A DNA stretch of 64,000 nucleotides. Origin: Streptomyces sp. NBC_01314. GTDB lineage: Bacteria; Actinomycetota; Actinomycetes; Streptomycetales; Streptomycetaceae. Shown in pieces: positions 35,738-44,363 of the stretch. Under the pieces are notes generated by a model. It saw only the letters and a program-made list of their open reading frames with translations, was not told the DNA's origin and made no database searches. The translations under genes and the position numbers were made by a program. The stretch spans positions 4,278,001 to 4,342,000 of the forward strand of contig NZ_CP108394.1 of assembly GCF_041435215.1 (NCBI RefSeq). The letters run 5' to 3'. Position 1 is the first letter of the stretch. Each line of letters starts with the position of its first letter.

Positions 35738-36387
35738 GCGCCGCTCGCCAGCGACAGCTTGAGGGCGAAGCCCAGGAACATCGCCCCCGCCGCCGAGGTG
35801 GCACCCGCCGACAGCCGCTTCCGGCGGCGGAAGGTGTCGGCCAGCCTCGTGCCGCTGAATATCAGCGCGCTCAGGTACAGGAAGCTTGCGACCTGGGCGA
35901 AGGCACCGAGCACGACGAAGGAGAGGGCCGGGTAGGCGTACCCGGGGTCCACGAACTGTACGAAGAAGGCGACGAAGAACAGGATCGCCTTGGGGTTGAG
36001 CAGACTGATGACCAGAGCCCGGCGGAACGGCCGCTCCCCCTCGACGACCTCGCCCCCCGGCCCCTCGACGACCCGCTCACGCCGGCTCCGCCACATCGCC
36101 CACGCGGCCCGCAGCATCCCCACCGCCAGCCACGACAGATAGCCCGCGCCCGCGTACTTCACGATCCCGAACAACACGGCGTTGGCCTGCAGCAACGAGG
36201 CCACCCCCGCCGCGGACAAGGTCATCAGCACGGTGTCCCCGACCCACACCCCGGCGGCGGCCCGGTACCCCGTCCGTATCCCACGCCGCGCTGCCACGGA
36301 CAGCACGTAGAGGGAGTTGGGTCCGGGCAGGAGGACGATCAGGACGAGTCCTGCCAGATAGGTGGGAAGGTCAGTGACGCCGAACAT
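35734..36387 (-). CDS. LysE-family amino-acid exporter
   Basis: A 217-aa membrane protein with about six hydrophobic segments. The RhtB/LysE signature is present: VLIVLLPGPNSLYVLSVAARR near the N-terminus and FRRALVISLLNPKAILFFVA in the middle. The start MFGVTDLPT is typical of the family; an upstream in-frame start at 36417 would add ten non-conserved residues. It probably exports leucine-like or other neutral amino acids. Confidence 0.88.
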   Translation of the reverse strand: MFGVTDLPTYLAGLVLIVLLPGPNSLYVLSVAARRGIRTGYRAAAGVWVGDTVLMTLSAAGVASLLQANAVLFGIVKYAGAGYLSWLAVGMLRAAWAMWRSRRERVVEGPGGEVVEGERPFRRALVISLLNPKAILFFVAFFVQFVDPGYAYPALSFVVLGAFAQVASFLYLSALIFSGTRLADTFRRRKRLSAGATSAAGAMFLGFALKLSLASGA

Positions 36388-36435
36388 GAGAAGGAGTGTC
36401 GCACGGGGGTATGACATTCCGGACCTGCGTGTCGG

Positions 36436-38016
36436 TCAGAACGCGTCGCTGGGGACGTACTTTCCCCAGACCTCGCGCAGCGCGTTGCAGACCTCGCCCA
36501 CCGTGGCGCGGGCCTTCAGGGCCTCGCGCATCGGATAGAGGACGTTGTCCGTACCCTCGGCGGCCTTCTTCAGGTCGGAGAGGGCCGCGTCCACCGCCGC
36601 CCGGTCGCGCTCGGCGCGCAGCTTCGCGAGCCGCTGCGCCTGCTGGGCCTCGATGGCCGGGTCGACGCGCAGCGGCTCGTACGGCTCCTCCGCGTCGAGC
36701 TGGAAGCGGTTGACGCCGACCACGACGCGCTCGCCGGAGTCCGTCTCCTGGGCGATGCGGTAGGCGGAGTGTTCGATCTCGTTCTTCTGGAAGCCGTGTT
36801 CGATGGCGGCCACCGCGCCGCCCAGATCCTCGACCTTCCGCATCAGTTCGACCGCCGCCGCCTCCACGTCGTCGGTCATCTTCTCGATGACGTACGAACC
36901 CGCGAAGGGGTCGACCGTCGCCGTCACGTCCGTCTCGTAGGCCAGCACCTGCTGGGTACGCAGGGCCAGGCGGGCCGACTTGTCGGTCGGGAGCGCGATG
37001 GCCTCGTCGAAGGAGTTGGTGTGGAGGGACTGGGTGCCGCCCAGCACGGCCGCCAGGCCCTGGACGGCGACGCGGACAAGGTTCACCTCGGGCTGCTGGG
37101 CGGTCAGCTGGACGCCGGCCGTCTGCGTGTGGAAGCGGAGCATCAGGGACCTGGGATTCCGCGCCCCGAACTCGTCCTTCATCACCCGGGCCCAGATCCT
37201 GCGCGCCGCCCGGAACTTGGCGACCTCTTCGAGGATCGTCGTCCGGGCCACGAAGAAGAAGGACAGGCGGGGGGCGAAGTCGTCGACGTCCATGCCCGCC
37301 GCGACCGCCGTACGGACGTACTCGATGCCGTCGGCGAGGGTGAACGCGATCTCCTGCGCGGGGGAGGCGCCCGCCTCGGCCATGTGGTAACCGGAGATCG
37401 AGATGGTGTTCCACCTGGGGATCTCGGCCTTGCAGTACTTGAAGATGTCGGCGATCAGGCGGAGGGAGGGCTTGGGCGGGAAGATGTACGTCCCGCGCGC
37501 GATGTACTCCTTCAGCACGTCGTTCTGGATCGTGCCCGTGAGCCGCTCGGCCGGTACGCCCTGCTCCTCGCCGACCAGCTGGTACATCAGCAGCAACAGG
37601 GCCGCGGGCGCGTTGATCGTCATCGACGTCGAGACCTGGTCCAGCGGGATGCCGCCGAACAGCACCCGCATGTCGTCGACCGAGTCGATCGCCACGCCCA
37701 CCTTGCCGACCTCACCGGACGCGATCGGGGCGTCGGAGTCGTGGCCCATCTGGGTGGGCAGGTCGAAGGCGACGGACAGACCCATCGTGCCGTTGGCGAT
37801 GAGCTGCTTGTAGCGGGCGTTGGACTCCACCGCCGTACCGAAACCGGCGTACTGGCGCATGGTCCAGGGGCGGCCGGTGTACATCGACGGGTAGACACCA
37901 CGGGTGTAGGGGTACCCGCCGGGCTCGCCGAGCCGGTCCGCCGGATCCCAGTCCCGCAGCGCCTCCGGCCCGTACACCTGCTCGATGGGCAGTCCGGACT
38001 CCGACTCGCGCGCCAT
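36436..38016 (-). CDS. Methylmalonyl-CoA mutase-type large subunit without B12 domain
   Basis: A 526-aa acyl-CoA mutase TIM-barrel subunit. The substrate segment reads [20 protein letters not shown], with the Tyr that in methylmalonyl-CoA mutase is Tyr89, and [20 protein letters not shown] has Arg at the Arg207-equivalent position; isobutyryl-CoA mutases have Phe and Gln there. So a 2-carboxyacyl substrate is favoured. The protein ends after the linker ([15 protein letters not shown]) with no cobalamin-binding DxHxxG domain, so a separate small subunit encoded elsewhere is required. Single-gene unit; a palindrome (38062-38075) lies in its promoter. Confidence 0.9.
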   Translation of the reverse strand: MARESESGLPIEQVYGPEALRDWDPADRLGEPGGYPYTRGVYPSMYTGRPWTMRQYAGFGTAVESNARYKQLIANGTMGLSVAFDLPTQMGHDSDAPIASGEVGKVGVAIDSVDDMRVLFGGIPLDQVSTSMTINAPAALLLLMYQLVGEEQGVPAERLTGTIQNDVLKEYIARGTYIFPPKPSLRLIADIFKYCKAEIPRWNTISISGYHMAEAGASPAQEIAFTLADGIEYVRTAVAAGMDVDDFAPRLSFFFVARTTILEEVAKFRAARRIWARVMKDEFGARNPRSLMLRFHTQTAGVQLTAQQPEVNLVRVAVQGLAAVLGGTQSLHTNSFDEAIALPTDKSARLALRTQQVLAYETDVTATVDPFAGSYVIEKMTDDVEAAAVELMRKVEDLGGAVAAIEHGFQKNEIEHSAYRIAQETDSGERVVVGVNRFQLDAEEPYEPLRVDPAIEAQQAQRLAKLRAERDRAAVDAALSDLKKAAEGTDNVLYPMREALKARATVGEVCNALREVWGKYVPSDAF

Positions 38017-38061
38017 GGTGTGTGCCCTCCGTCTTGCCCGGTTGCCCCGGATGCCCGCTTG

Positions 38062-38075
38062 TTACCAGCCGGTAA
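38062..38075. promoter_or_regulatory. Palindrome upstream of acyl-CoA mutase gene
   Basis: TTACCAGCCGGTAA is a 14-bp inverted repeat with one mismatched pair, 46 bp upstream of the mutase start. Its form is like TetR-family operators of acyl-CoA metabolism. The regulator is unknown. Confidence 0.5.
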
Positions 38076-38240
38076 TATGACCCTCGCGGCGGACTGTAGC
38101 GGCGAGTCTGCGCCCGATGGAGCGCATTCGGCTGGGACCTTGCTCATAACCATGCCTGTTTGTTCGCGACGGGTCATGTCAGGGAAACCTGACCGGGAGA
38201 GCGACCGGACACGGCGGATCATGAGACGACGGGGGCCCCG

Positions 38241-39152
38241 ATGCGTACCAAGGACATGCGGAGATCAGTGGCCGCGCTCGCGGCACTCGCCATGGCCGGC
38301 GCCTGCACGGCCCAGGGGATCGAGGTGCACGGCGGCCAGCGTCAGCCCGTGCGCATCGACGGGACCGCCACACCGAGCGGCACCCCGAAGCAGGAGGCCG
38401 GCGGCCAGGCCGCCGCCGGTGGCAGCGGCGACAACGACAAGGCCGACGGAGACAGTGACGACAAGGGGGACCGCGAGCAGACCCCGCCGCCCGACGCCTC
38501 TCCCACCCCCACCGTCGCCCCCACGGTCCTCTGGGCCCAGGGTGACGAAGGGCTGGACGTACGTGAGTTGCAGGCCCGGCTGCGGCAGATCGCGTGGCTC
38601 TTCACCGGGCCCACGGGGACGTACGACGATCCGACGGTCCAGGCGGTCAGGGGCTTCCAGGGCAAGCGGGGGCTGCCGCGGACCGGCAAGACGGACAGCG
38701 TCACGTGGGCGCGGCTGCGGAACATGACGCGGGAGCCCGGCAAGTGGGACCTGTACGCGTACGGCGGGCAGCCGGCGGCGTCACCCGACCCGCGCTGCCT
38801 GACCGGCCGGGTGCTGTGCATCAGCAAGACCAGCCGCACACTGCGCTGGATGGTGGACGGCCGGACGCTGACGACGGTCGAGGTGCGGTTCGGCTCGGAG
38901 TACACACCGACCCGCGAGGGCGTCTTCAGCGTCTACTTCAAGTCCCGCGACCACGTGTCGACCCTGTACGACACCCCCATGCCGTACGCGATGTTCTTCA
39001 GCGGCGGCCAGGCCGTCCACTACTCCTCCGACTTCGCGGCCCGCGGCTACTACGGGGCCTCGCACGGCTGCGTCAACGTCCGGGACGAGGCGAAGATCGC
39101 GCAGCTGTTCGGGCAGGTCAGGAACGGCGACAAGGTGGTCGTGTACTGGTGA
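38241..39152 (+). CDS. L,D-transpeptidase with peptidoglycan-binding domain
   Basis: A 303-aa exported protein. The N-terminus has a signal sequence with Cys at about residue 22 (LAMAGACTAQ), possibly a lipoprotein. A charged, Gly/Asp-rich linker follows (residues 45-90), then a PG_binding_1 domain (EGLDVRELQARLRQIAWL, DDPTVQAVRGFQ) and a YkuD catalytic domain whose active site is HYSSDFAARGYYGASHGCVN (Cys nucleophile, His). It should make 3-3 cross-links in cell-wall peptidoglycan. A short hairpin (GTCAGG-GAAA-CCTGAC, 38178-38193) is in the leader. Confidence 0.9.
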   Translation: MRTKDMRRSVAALAALAMAGACTAQGIEVHGGQRQPVRIDGTATPSGTPKQEAGGQAAAGGSGDNDKADGDSDDKGDREQTPPPDASPTPTVAPTVLWAQGDEGLDVRELQARLRQIAWLFTGPTGTYDDPTVQAVRGFQGKRGLPRTGKTDSVTWARLRNMTREPGKWDLYAYGGQPAASPDPRCLTGRVLCISKTSRTLRWMVDGRTLTTVEVRFGSEYTPTREGVFSVYFKSRDHVSTLYDTPMPYAMFFSGGQAVHYSSDFAARGYYGASHGCVNVRDEAKIAQLFGQVRNGDKVVVYW

Positions 39153-39261
39153 CGACGGCAAGTGGAGTGACGTGCGTCACATGACGCATAGCGGGAAGGC
39201 GTCCGGCGCGTCAGTGGGAGTACGGGGTCACGGGGGACCACGGGGGAATCACGGGGTATGG

Positions 39262-39300
39262 GGCGCGGGCGGGACCGGGGGAACGTGTCCCGCCCGCGCC
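39262..39300. terminator. Bidirectional terminator
   Basis: The perfect 14-bp stem GGCGCGGGCGGGAC / GTCCCGCCCGCGCC has an 11-base loop and lies between the convergent transpeptidase gene and the sigma partner gene. The rest of 39153-39443 shows no gene. Confidence 0.8.
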
Positions 39301-39443
39301 GAGGTGCACGAGCCGTAGGTACGGGGGGAACCCCGGCTCTGTGCGACGGCCGATGACCAGTCGGCTCACTCATTACTGCGCCGCGGCGGCTGAAAGTGTT
39401 ACCCGTTCCGCGAAAGAATTCGTAATGGAGGCGAAAGCGCAGG

Positions 39444-40730
39444 TCAGGATGGGTGCGTGAGCATCCGCTCGGAGGGTGCGGTGCCACCGCCGGCGCCGAA
39501 GCCGACCGGGTCAACCGCCGCGAACCGACCGCGGTGACCGCTGCCTTTGCCGCCCTTGTCGCCCTTCCCGCCCTTGTCGCCTTGGTTCTTGCCGCCCGTG
39601 TTCTTGCCGTTCCCGTGTCCAGGGCCGTTGCCGTTCCCGTGGCGGCCCTTGCCGTTTCCGTGGCCGTTGCGGCGGCCCTGGCCCCTGTCCGAGTCGTCGT
39701 CCTCGTCGGAGTCGTTTCCGGACCGCGTGTTCCTGTCACCACCGCCGGCGGGACCGCTGGAGTCCGACGCGCCGGTCCCCGTGCCCTTGCCCGTCCCGGT
39801 GCCCTTGCCCGTCCCGGTTCCGTTGCCCGTGCCCGGCCGTTTCGCCGTGCCGGGGTTGGCTGCACCGCCGGCCAGGAGGCCTTCGCAGTACCGCTTCAGC
39901 AGCCCCTTGCCCTTGCCGCCCGCCGCGCCCTCCAGGCCGCGTCGGCGGTCGGCGTCCAGCTCCTTGCCGTCGCGGACGTCACGGCACGTGGAGAGCACGT
40001 TGTCCCACCACTCCTGGGTGCGGTTCTCGTTCTGCCCGGTGTCACCGGGCTGCTCGTCCCCATCGGTGCCGCCGGTGGGGTCGTCGCCCTTCGAGGAGGT
40101 GTCCGGGGAGACCCCGGGCGTCTCCTCGCCCCACGCCCCGCGCCTGCTGCCCTCGCCCTGCTCGGCGTTCGGCGACGGCGACAGCAGCGGCCGGTCCGGC
40201 GACTGGGCGGCGGAGATGCCGGCGGAGGGTTCCGGTTCGCCGTCGCGGAACGCGCTCAGCGCACCGCCGCCGGCCAGCACCGTGACCCCGCCGAGCATCC
40301 CGGCGGTCACGGCCGCGACCAGCCCGAACCGCGCCGGCCGGCCCCAGCCGGCCCGGCGGCGGACCGGCACGGCGGACGGACGCGCGGGCCGTCCCAGGCG
40401 CACGAGACCCGCGTCGGCGGCGGGCACCGCGGTGGTGTGTGTTCGGCTGCCGCGGCCGGGCTCCGCGGCCCGGCCGTTCTCACCGGAGGGGGCCGTATGG
40501 ACCGAGCGAGCCGTGCGGGCCGTACGGAAGGCGGCCAACGCGGCTTCCTCGCCCGGCAGTTCGGGATTCTGGGAAGGCGTCGGCACGACCTCGGCGGCCA
40601 GGGCTTCGAGCGCCTCGGTGAGCCGGTAGGCACGGGCGCGGGTGTCGGCGTCGACGGCTTCGAGCGGCTCCCCACGCAGCAGCCGCTCCGCAGCGTCGCG
40701 GTTCAGCCACCTGTACTGCTCGTCGGCCAT
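39444..40730 (-). CDS. Single-pass membrane partner of ECF sigma factor, module 1
   Basis: A 428-aa protein. An N-terminal cytosolic region (MADEQYRWLNRDAAERLLRG, then GEEAALAAFRTAR) precedes one membrane helix near residues 137-158 (GLVAAVTAGMLGGVTVLAGG). The long extracellular part is low-complexity, with repeats of GTGTGKGTGTGKG, an Asp/Glu/Asn-rich stretch and GGKGDKGGKG near the end. A compact segment with two Cys (LSTCRDVRDGKEL, LLKRYCEGLL) lies before the repeats. The ATG shares one base with the sigma stop, so it is a likely anti-sigma or signalling partner. No ZAS zinc motif is seen. Confidence 0.65.
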   Translation of the reverse strand: MADEQYRWLNRDAAERLLRGEPLEAVDADTRARAYRLTEALEALAAEVVPTPSQNPELPGEEAALAAFRTARTARSVHTAPSGENGRAAEPGRGSRTHTTAVPAADAGLVRLGRPARPSAVPVRRRAGWGRPARFGLVAAVTAGMLGGVTVLAGGGALSAFRDGEPEPSAGISAAQSPDRPLLSPSPNAEQGEGSRRGAWGEETPGVSPDTSSKGDDPTGGTDGDEQPGDTGQNENRTQEWWDNVLSTCRDVRDGKELDADRRRGLEGAAGGKGKGLLKRYCEGLLAGGAANPGTAKRPGTGNGTGTGKGTGTGKGTGTGASDSSGPAGGGDRNTRSGNDSDEDDDSDRGQGRRNGHGNGKGRHGNGNGPGHGNGKNTGGKNQGDKGGKGDKGGKGSGHRGRFAAVDPVGFGAGGGTAPSERMLTHPS

Positions 40731-41416
40731 CACACATCCTTCTGCGTCCGCGAACGCGTATGCGTCACACCGGCGGACGTGGCCGCGCGTACCCGCGCGC
40801 CTCTCGGTGGGGGTACGGCGTCCAGCGGGTCGCCGGATTCCGGGTCGGCCTCCGAAGCCGTCTCCGGATTCTCCCCGATCAGTTCGGCGAGCCGTTTCAG
40901 CCCCCGGTGCGCGGCCGTCCGTACGGCACCCGCACGCTTGCCCAGCGTCTCCGCCGCGGTCTTCGCGTCGAGGCCGACCACGACACGCAGGACCACCGCC
41001 TCCGCCTGGTCCTGCGGCAGCTGCGCGATGAGCGACAGCGTGCGGCCGGTCGCCAGGGCCTCCATCGCCTCGCCGGCCGTGTCGGACTCGGCCGCCTTGC
41101 CGGTCAGCTCGGTCTCGTCGCCGCCTATCGCGGGCCTGCGGCCCCGCATGCGTATGTGGTCGAGGGCCCGGTTGCGGGCGATCCGCGCGGCCCAGCCGCG
41201 GAACCGGTCGGCGTCTCCGTCGAACCGTTCCAGGTCACGGGCTATCTGCAGCCAGGACTCGGAGGTGACGTCCTCCGCGTCCGGATCACCGACCAGCGTC
41301 CGCACGTACCCGAGCAGCCGTGGGTGCACCGAGCGGTACACAGTCCGGAACGCGGTCTCGTCCCCGTCCTGTGCCGCAAGCACCGCGGCGGTCAGCTCCG
41401 CGTCGTCCCCCAGCAC
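40730..41416 (-). CDS. ECF sigma factor, module 1
   Basis: A 228-aa ECF sigma factor. Region 2: HPRLLGYVRTLVGDPDAEDV, then SWLQIARDLERF and FRGWAARIARNRALDHIRMR. Region 4: LPQDQAEAVVLRVVVGLDAK, then GKRAGAVRTAAHRGLKRLAE. The GTG at 41416 has GAGGGG at ideal distance; an ATG at 41590 in the same frame would add 58 residues lacking family features. Strongly similar to the sigma factor at 42935, so the two loci arose by duplication. Confidence 0.88.
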   Translation of the reverse strand: MLGDDAELTAAVLAAQDGDETAFRTVYRSVHPRLLGYVRTLVGDPDAEDVTSESWLQIARDLERFDGDADRFRGWAARIARNRALDHIRMRGRRPAIGGDETELTGKAAESDTAGEAMEALATGRTLSLIAQLPQDQAEAVVLRVVVGLDAKTAAETLGKRAGAVRTAAHRGLKRLAELIGENPETASEADPESGDPLDAVPPPRGARVRAATSAGVTHTRSRTQKDV

Positions 41417-41882
41417 CCACGCGCCCCTCTGCGCCTCAGCCGGTGCCGCTCTCGCGGTCCGGGTTCTCGCCGTTTGTGCTTCCTCAATCGACGGTTGCGG
41501 TCTTCGGGACCGCTGTGGTTGCGGTGGTCTTCCGCCAACCTCGATCCGGCGCGAAAGGCACGTTACGGCCTGAAACCACTGACCGTCCATGTCCGTAGAA
41601 CATGCAACTAACTCGTGATGCGCAGAGGTGTGACAGAAAACGCAGGCGCGGCGCTGTAGGTAGTACGGGTCGCCGCGCGGCCCGTGCCGCGCGACGGTCG
41701 GGGCCTCTCCTGTGGGGGGTGGCGGCCCCGGCCGTTGCCATCGGCGGAGTCGGCCGGGTGTCTTGCGAGTACGGGGGTCTTGCGAGCACGCCGGCCTCAC
41801 TTCGTTTCCGGGGCCCTTTACTTCGCCTCCCGGTTCCGCTCCGCGCCTCGCGGGTTCCGTTCCGTGTTTCACGGGTTCCGTT

Positions 41883-42938
41883 CTACGGCGCCCGGGTTCC
41901 GTTCCGCGTTTCCTGGGCTTCGCCCGTTCGCTTCGGCCGGGCGTCCGGCGCTCCCGGTCCACCCGGTTCGTTCGGCGCCGTCGACTCACTCGGCGACTCA
42001 CTCGGCCTCGACGCGTTCGGCTCGCTCGGACGCGGTGCCTCTCTTTGCCTGTCGCCGGTGCCACTGCCCTCGCGGTCGCTGCCGCCGCCGGGCTGGTCAT
42101 CGTGCTTGCCGTTGCCGTTGCCGATGTTGCTGCCGCCGTTGTTGCTGCCGCCGTTGTTGCCCTTGCCTTCGGCCCGCCGGTCGGCCTTGTCCGGCTGCTG
42201 GGACGCGGGGGCTTCCTCGTCCCGGTCGAGGCGGTCGGCCGTCGAGGGATTCGTGCGCGGGGCGGTCGAGGGGCCGGGGCGGGCGGGAGCTCCGTCGGTG
42301 GTGCGGGGACGGCGGTCCTGGCCCCCATGGCCCTCGCGGTCCCCGCCGACGCCCTCGTCGTCGTGCGTGGCCGAGCCGATCGCCGCGAAGGCGACCCCGC
42401 CGAGGGCGAGGCTGGCCAGCAGTACGGCCAGGGTGGTGCGTATCGAGAGCTGGACGCGGCGCCGCGCGTTCGGCCGCCAGTCGTCGCGGCGCCGGGTACG
42501 GGCCGTACGCGTCCCCATCTCCCGTGCAGCCCGGAAGGCGGCCACTGCCCGCGCCTCGCCCGCACTGTGGGCCGACGTACCACCACGTACGGCGGCGGCG
42601 AGAAGGGAATCGACGGAGGAACCGGCGGCGCCATCGGTTGCAGGGGCGGCGGGGGCATCGGGTACGGGGGCATCGGAAGCGCGGTCGTCGTCGGCGACAT
42701 CACTCATGAACCGGCGGCCGTCGTCCGACCCCCCGCTGCCACACCGCCATGCACTGTCGCGGCGTTCCCCGTCGCGCCGTTCGCCGTCGCGCCGTTCGCC
42801 CTTCTCCGGCTCCGTCCTGCCCGAAGGCATCTCGTGCCCTTCCCTGTCGCCGTCCGTCCCACTGCTGTCATGGCCGCGCGGGTCACCGTCTCCGCCGTCG
42901 CGGCCGAGGCTGTCGCCGCTGTCGCCGCTGTCGGTCAT
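41883..42938 (-). CDS. Single-pass membrane partner of ECF sigma factor, module 2
   Basis: A 351-aa protein whose ATG overlaps the sigma stop by four bases. The N-terminal 80 residues are charged and contain GERRDGERRDGERRD. A segment matching the module-1 partner follows (VDSLLAAAVRGG, GEARAVAAFRAAREMG), then one membrane helix near 168-188 (LAVLLASLALGGVAFAAIG) and a low-complexity exterior with NNGGSNNGGSN. The reading frame ends at a TAG that interrupts an ETRNGTR-type repeat. Likely a regulator of the adjacent sigma factor; the domain is not assignable. Confidence 0.65.
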   Translation of the reverse strand: MTDSGDSGDSLGRDGGDGDPRGHDSSGTDGDREGHEMPSGRTEPEKGERRDGERRDGERRDSAWRCGSGGSDDGRRFMSDVADDDRASDAPVPDAPAAPATDGAAGSSVDSLLAAAVRGGTSAHSAGEARAVAAFRAAREMGTRTARTRRRDDWRPNARRRVQLSIRTTLAVLLASLALGGVAFAAIGSATHDDEGVGGDREGHGGQDRRPRTTDGAPARPGPSTAPRTNPSTADRLDRDEEAPASQQPDKADRRAEGKGNNGGSNNGGSNIGNGNGKHDDQPGGGSDREGSGTGDRQREAPRPSEPNASRPSESPSESTAPNEPGGPGAPDARPKRTGEAQETRNGTRAP

Positions 42939-43525
42939 CTCGATTCCCCCAGCGTCCGGGGGCCGTCATCCGTCACACCCTCGCTCCGGAGGAGCTGGGC
43001 GAGTCGCTTCAGTCCCCGGTGGGTGGCGGTACGGACCGCGCCGGGGCGTTTGCCGAGGACACGGGCGGCGGCGGGGCCGTCGAGGCCTACGACCACGCGC
43101 AGCAGAACGGCCTCGGCCTGGTCGCGAGGCAGCCGGGCCACGAGCGCGAGGGCCTGCTCGGTGGAGAGGGCCTCCAGGGCCTGGTCCTGGGTGCTGTGCG
43201 TACCCGGCAGTTCCAGCAGGTCGTTCTCCAGGGCGGTCGCCCGGGGCCTGACCTTCTGGCGCCGCAGATGGTCCAGGGCCCGGTGCCGGGCGATGGTCGC
43301 GCTCCAGCCCCGGAAGCCGGCCCCGTCGCCCTTGAACCGCCCGAGGTCACGCGCGATCTCCAGCCAGGCGTCCGAGGCGACGTCCTCCGCGTCGTCCCCG
43401 ACGATGCCACGCAGATACCCCAGCAGTCCGGGCTGCACGAGTCGGTACGCCACCGCGAACGCGGCCTCGTCCCCGGCCTGGGCCCGCGCGACGGCCGCGC
43501 CCAGTTCCCCGTCGTACGCCTGCAC
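42935..43525 (-). CDS. ECF sigma factor, module 2
   Basis: A 196-aa ECF sigma factor. Region 2 reads GLLGYLRGIVGDDAEDV, AWLEIARDLGRF and FRGWSATIARHRALDHLRRQ; region 4 reads LPRDQAEAVLLRVVVGLDGP and GKRPGAVRTATHRGLKRLAQ. The GTG giving VQAYDGELG is chosen by comparison with the module-1 start. It is a paralogue of the 40730 gene in the same orientation and with the same partner arrangement. Confidence 0.86.
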   Translation of the reverse strand: MQAYDGELGAAVARAQAGDEAAFAVAYRLVQPGLLGYLRGIVGDDAEDVASDAWLEIARDLGRFKGDGAGFRGWSATIARHRALDHLRRQKVRPRATALENDLLELPGTHSTQDQALEALSTEQALALVARLPRDQAEAVLLRVVVGLDGPAAARVLGKRPGAVRTATHRGLKRLAQLLRSEGVTDDGPRTLGESR

Positions 43526-43673
43526 GCGCCGAGGTTCCCCTCCCTGGCCACAAACTGTCCGGGACAGTGCCAAGTCAGTGCCGGGATCACGTTCCCGGGG
43601 ACCGTCCCGGCCGCCGCCAAGCCCCCATGGTCATCTGCGCCGCGCTCCGCGGAAGTGTCACAGTCCGTCAGGC

Positions 43674-43729
43674 GGGGCGCAGCCCCTGCCTTGCGTTTCG
43701 GGGGCGCGGGGAACTGCGCGACCAGCCAC
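43674..43729. repeat. Streptomyces intergenic repeat copy
   Basis: It contains GGGGGCGCGGGGAACTGCGC then GACCAGCCAC. It lies in the 43526-43814 gap upstream of sigma module 2, where I see no gene. Confidence 0.65.
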
Positions 43730-43814
43730 CACCGAACGGCGCGGACGGGGGTCGAAGGGGCACAGCCCCTGGTGAGGGACGGGCAAGGGCGGCGGGGGCG
43801 AGGAATTCCCTACG

Positions 43815-44201
43815 TCAGCCGGAGGCCATCGCGTCGTGGCACAGCAGCCGCAGCGACCCGTCCCCCGCGAAACACCGCCGGGCCTCGTCCAGCGGATCCC
43901 AGAAGCGGCCGTCCCAGGTCCGCACCCAGTAACCCCCGCCCGACTCGACCCACTCACCCCCGGCCGAGCGCACGACGACCTCACCCCCGTACGCCCCGAA
44001 CCCCCGCAGGGCCCCCTCCACGGCGGCGTAGGGCGCCCCTTCCTGCCGTATCTCCTCGATCATCCGGTCCACCCGCCACAGGCTCTGCGTCGAGTAGTCG
44101 AGACGCACCCGTGCCCCCTCCCGCATCATCGCCACCGCGTCGGCCGCCCACCGAAGGGGCTTCGCCGCACTCCCGGGCCGGTTCCCGAGGTTCCCCGACA
44201 T
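43815..44201 (-). CDS. Conserved hypothetical protein
   Basis: A 128-aa soluble protein starting MSGNLGNRPGSAAKPLRW. A helical N-terminal half (VAMMREGARVRLDYSTQSLW, VDRMIEEIRQEGAPYAAVEG) is followed by a beta-rich part (GAYGGEVVVRSAGGEWVESG, YWVRTWDGRFWDPLDEA). It has the look of a Streptomyces-specific family; I cannot name a function. The Met at 44201 is preferred over an upstream start giving a Ser-rich extension. Confidence 0.65.
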   Translation of the reverse strand: MSGNLGNRPGSAAKPLRWAADAVAMMREGARVRLDYSTQSLWRVDRMIEEIRQEGAPYAAVEGALRGFGAYGGEVVVRSAGGEWVESGGGYWVRTWDGRFWDPLDEARRCFAGDGSLRLLCHDAMASG

Positions 44202-44363
44202 GCTGGGGGCACTGCCCGAACTGAATGTCTGCTGTGCGCTCACACTCGGGAAAGCGCCCGCCCCGCGCGAGACGTTTCGCGTTTTCCGGCAAGTACGCGA
44301 CACCGGCGCAGGACCCCCACACCAGCCTCAGGACACCCACAGGACCCGCCAGGAAACCGAGGT

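Noticed and set aside
41484..41789. Possible extra minus-strand gene between sigma module 1 and module-2 partner
   Set aside because: It is the continuation of the partner frame after its stop, with no Shine-Dalgarno and no conserved motif, and it overlaps the sigma leader.
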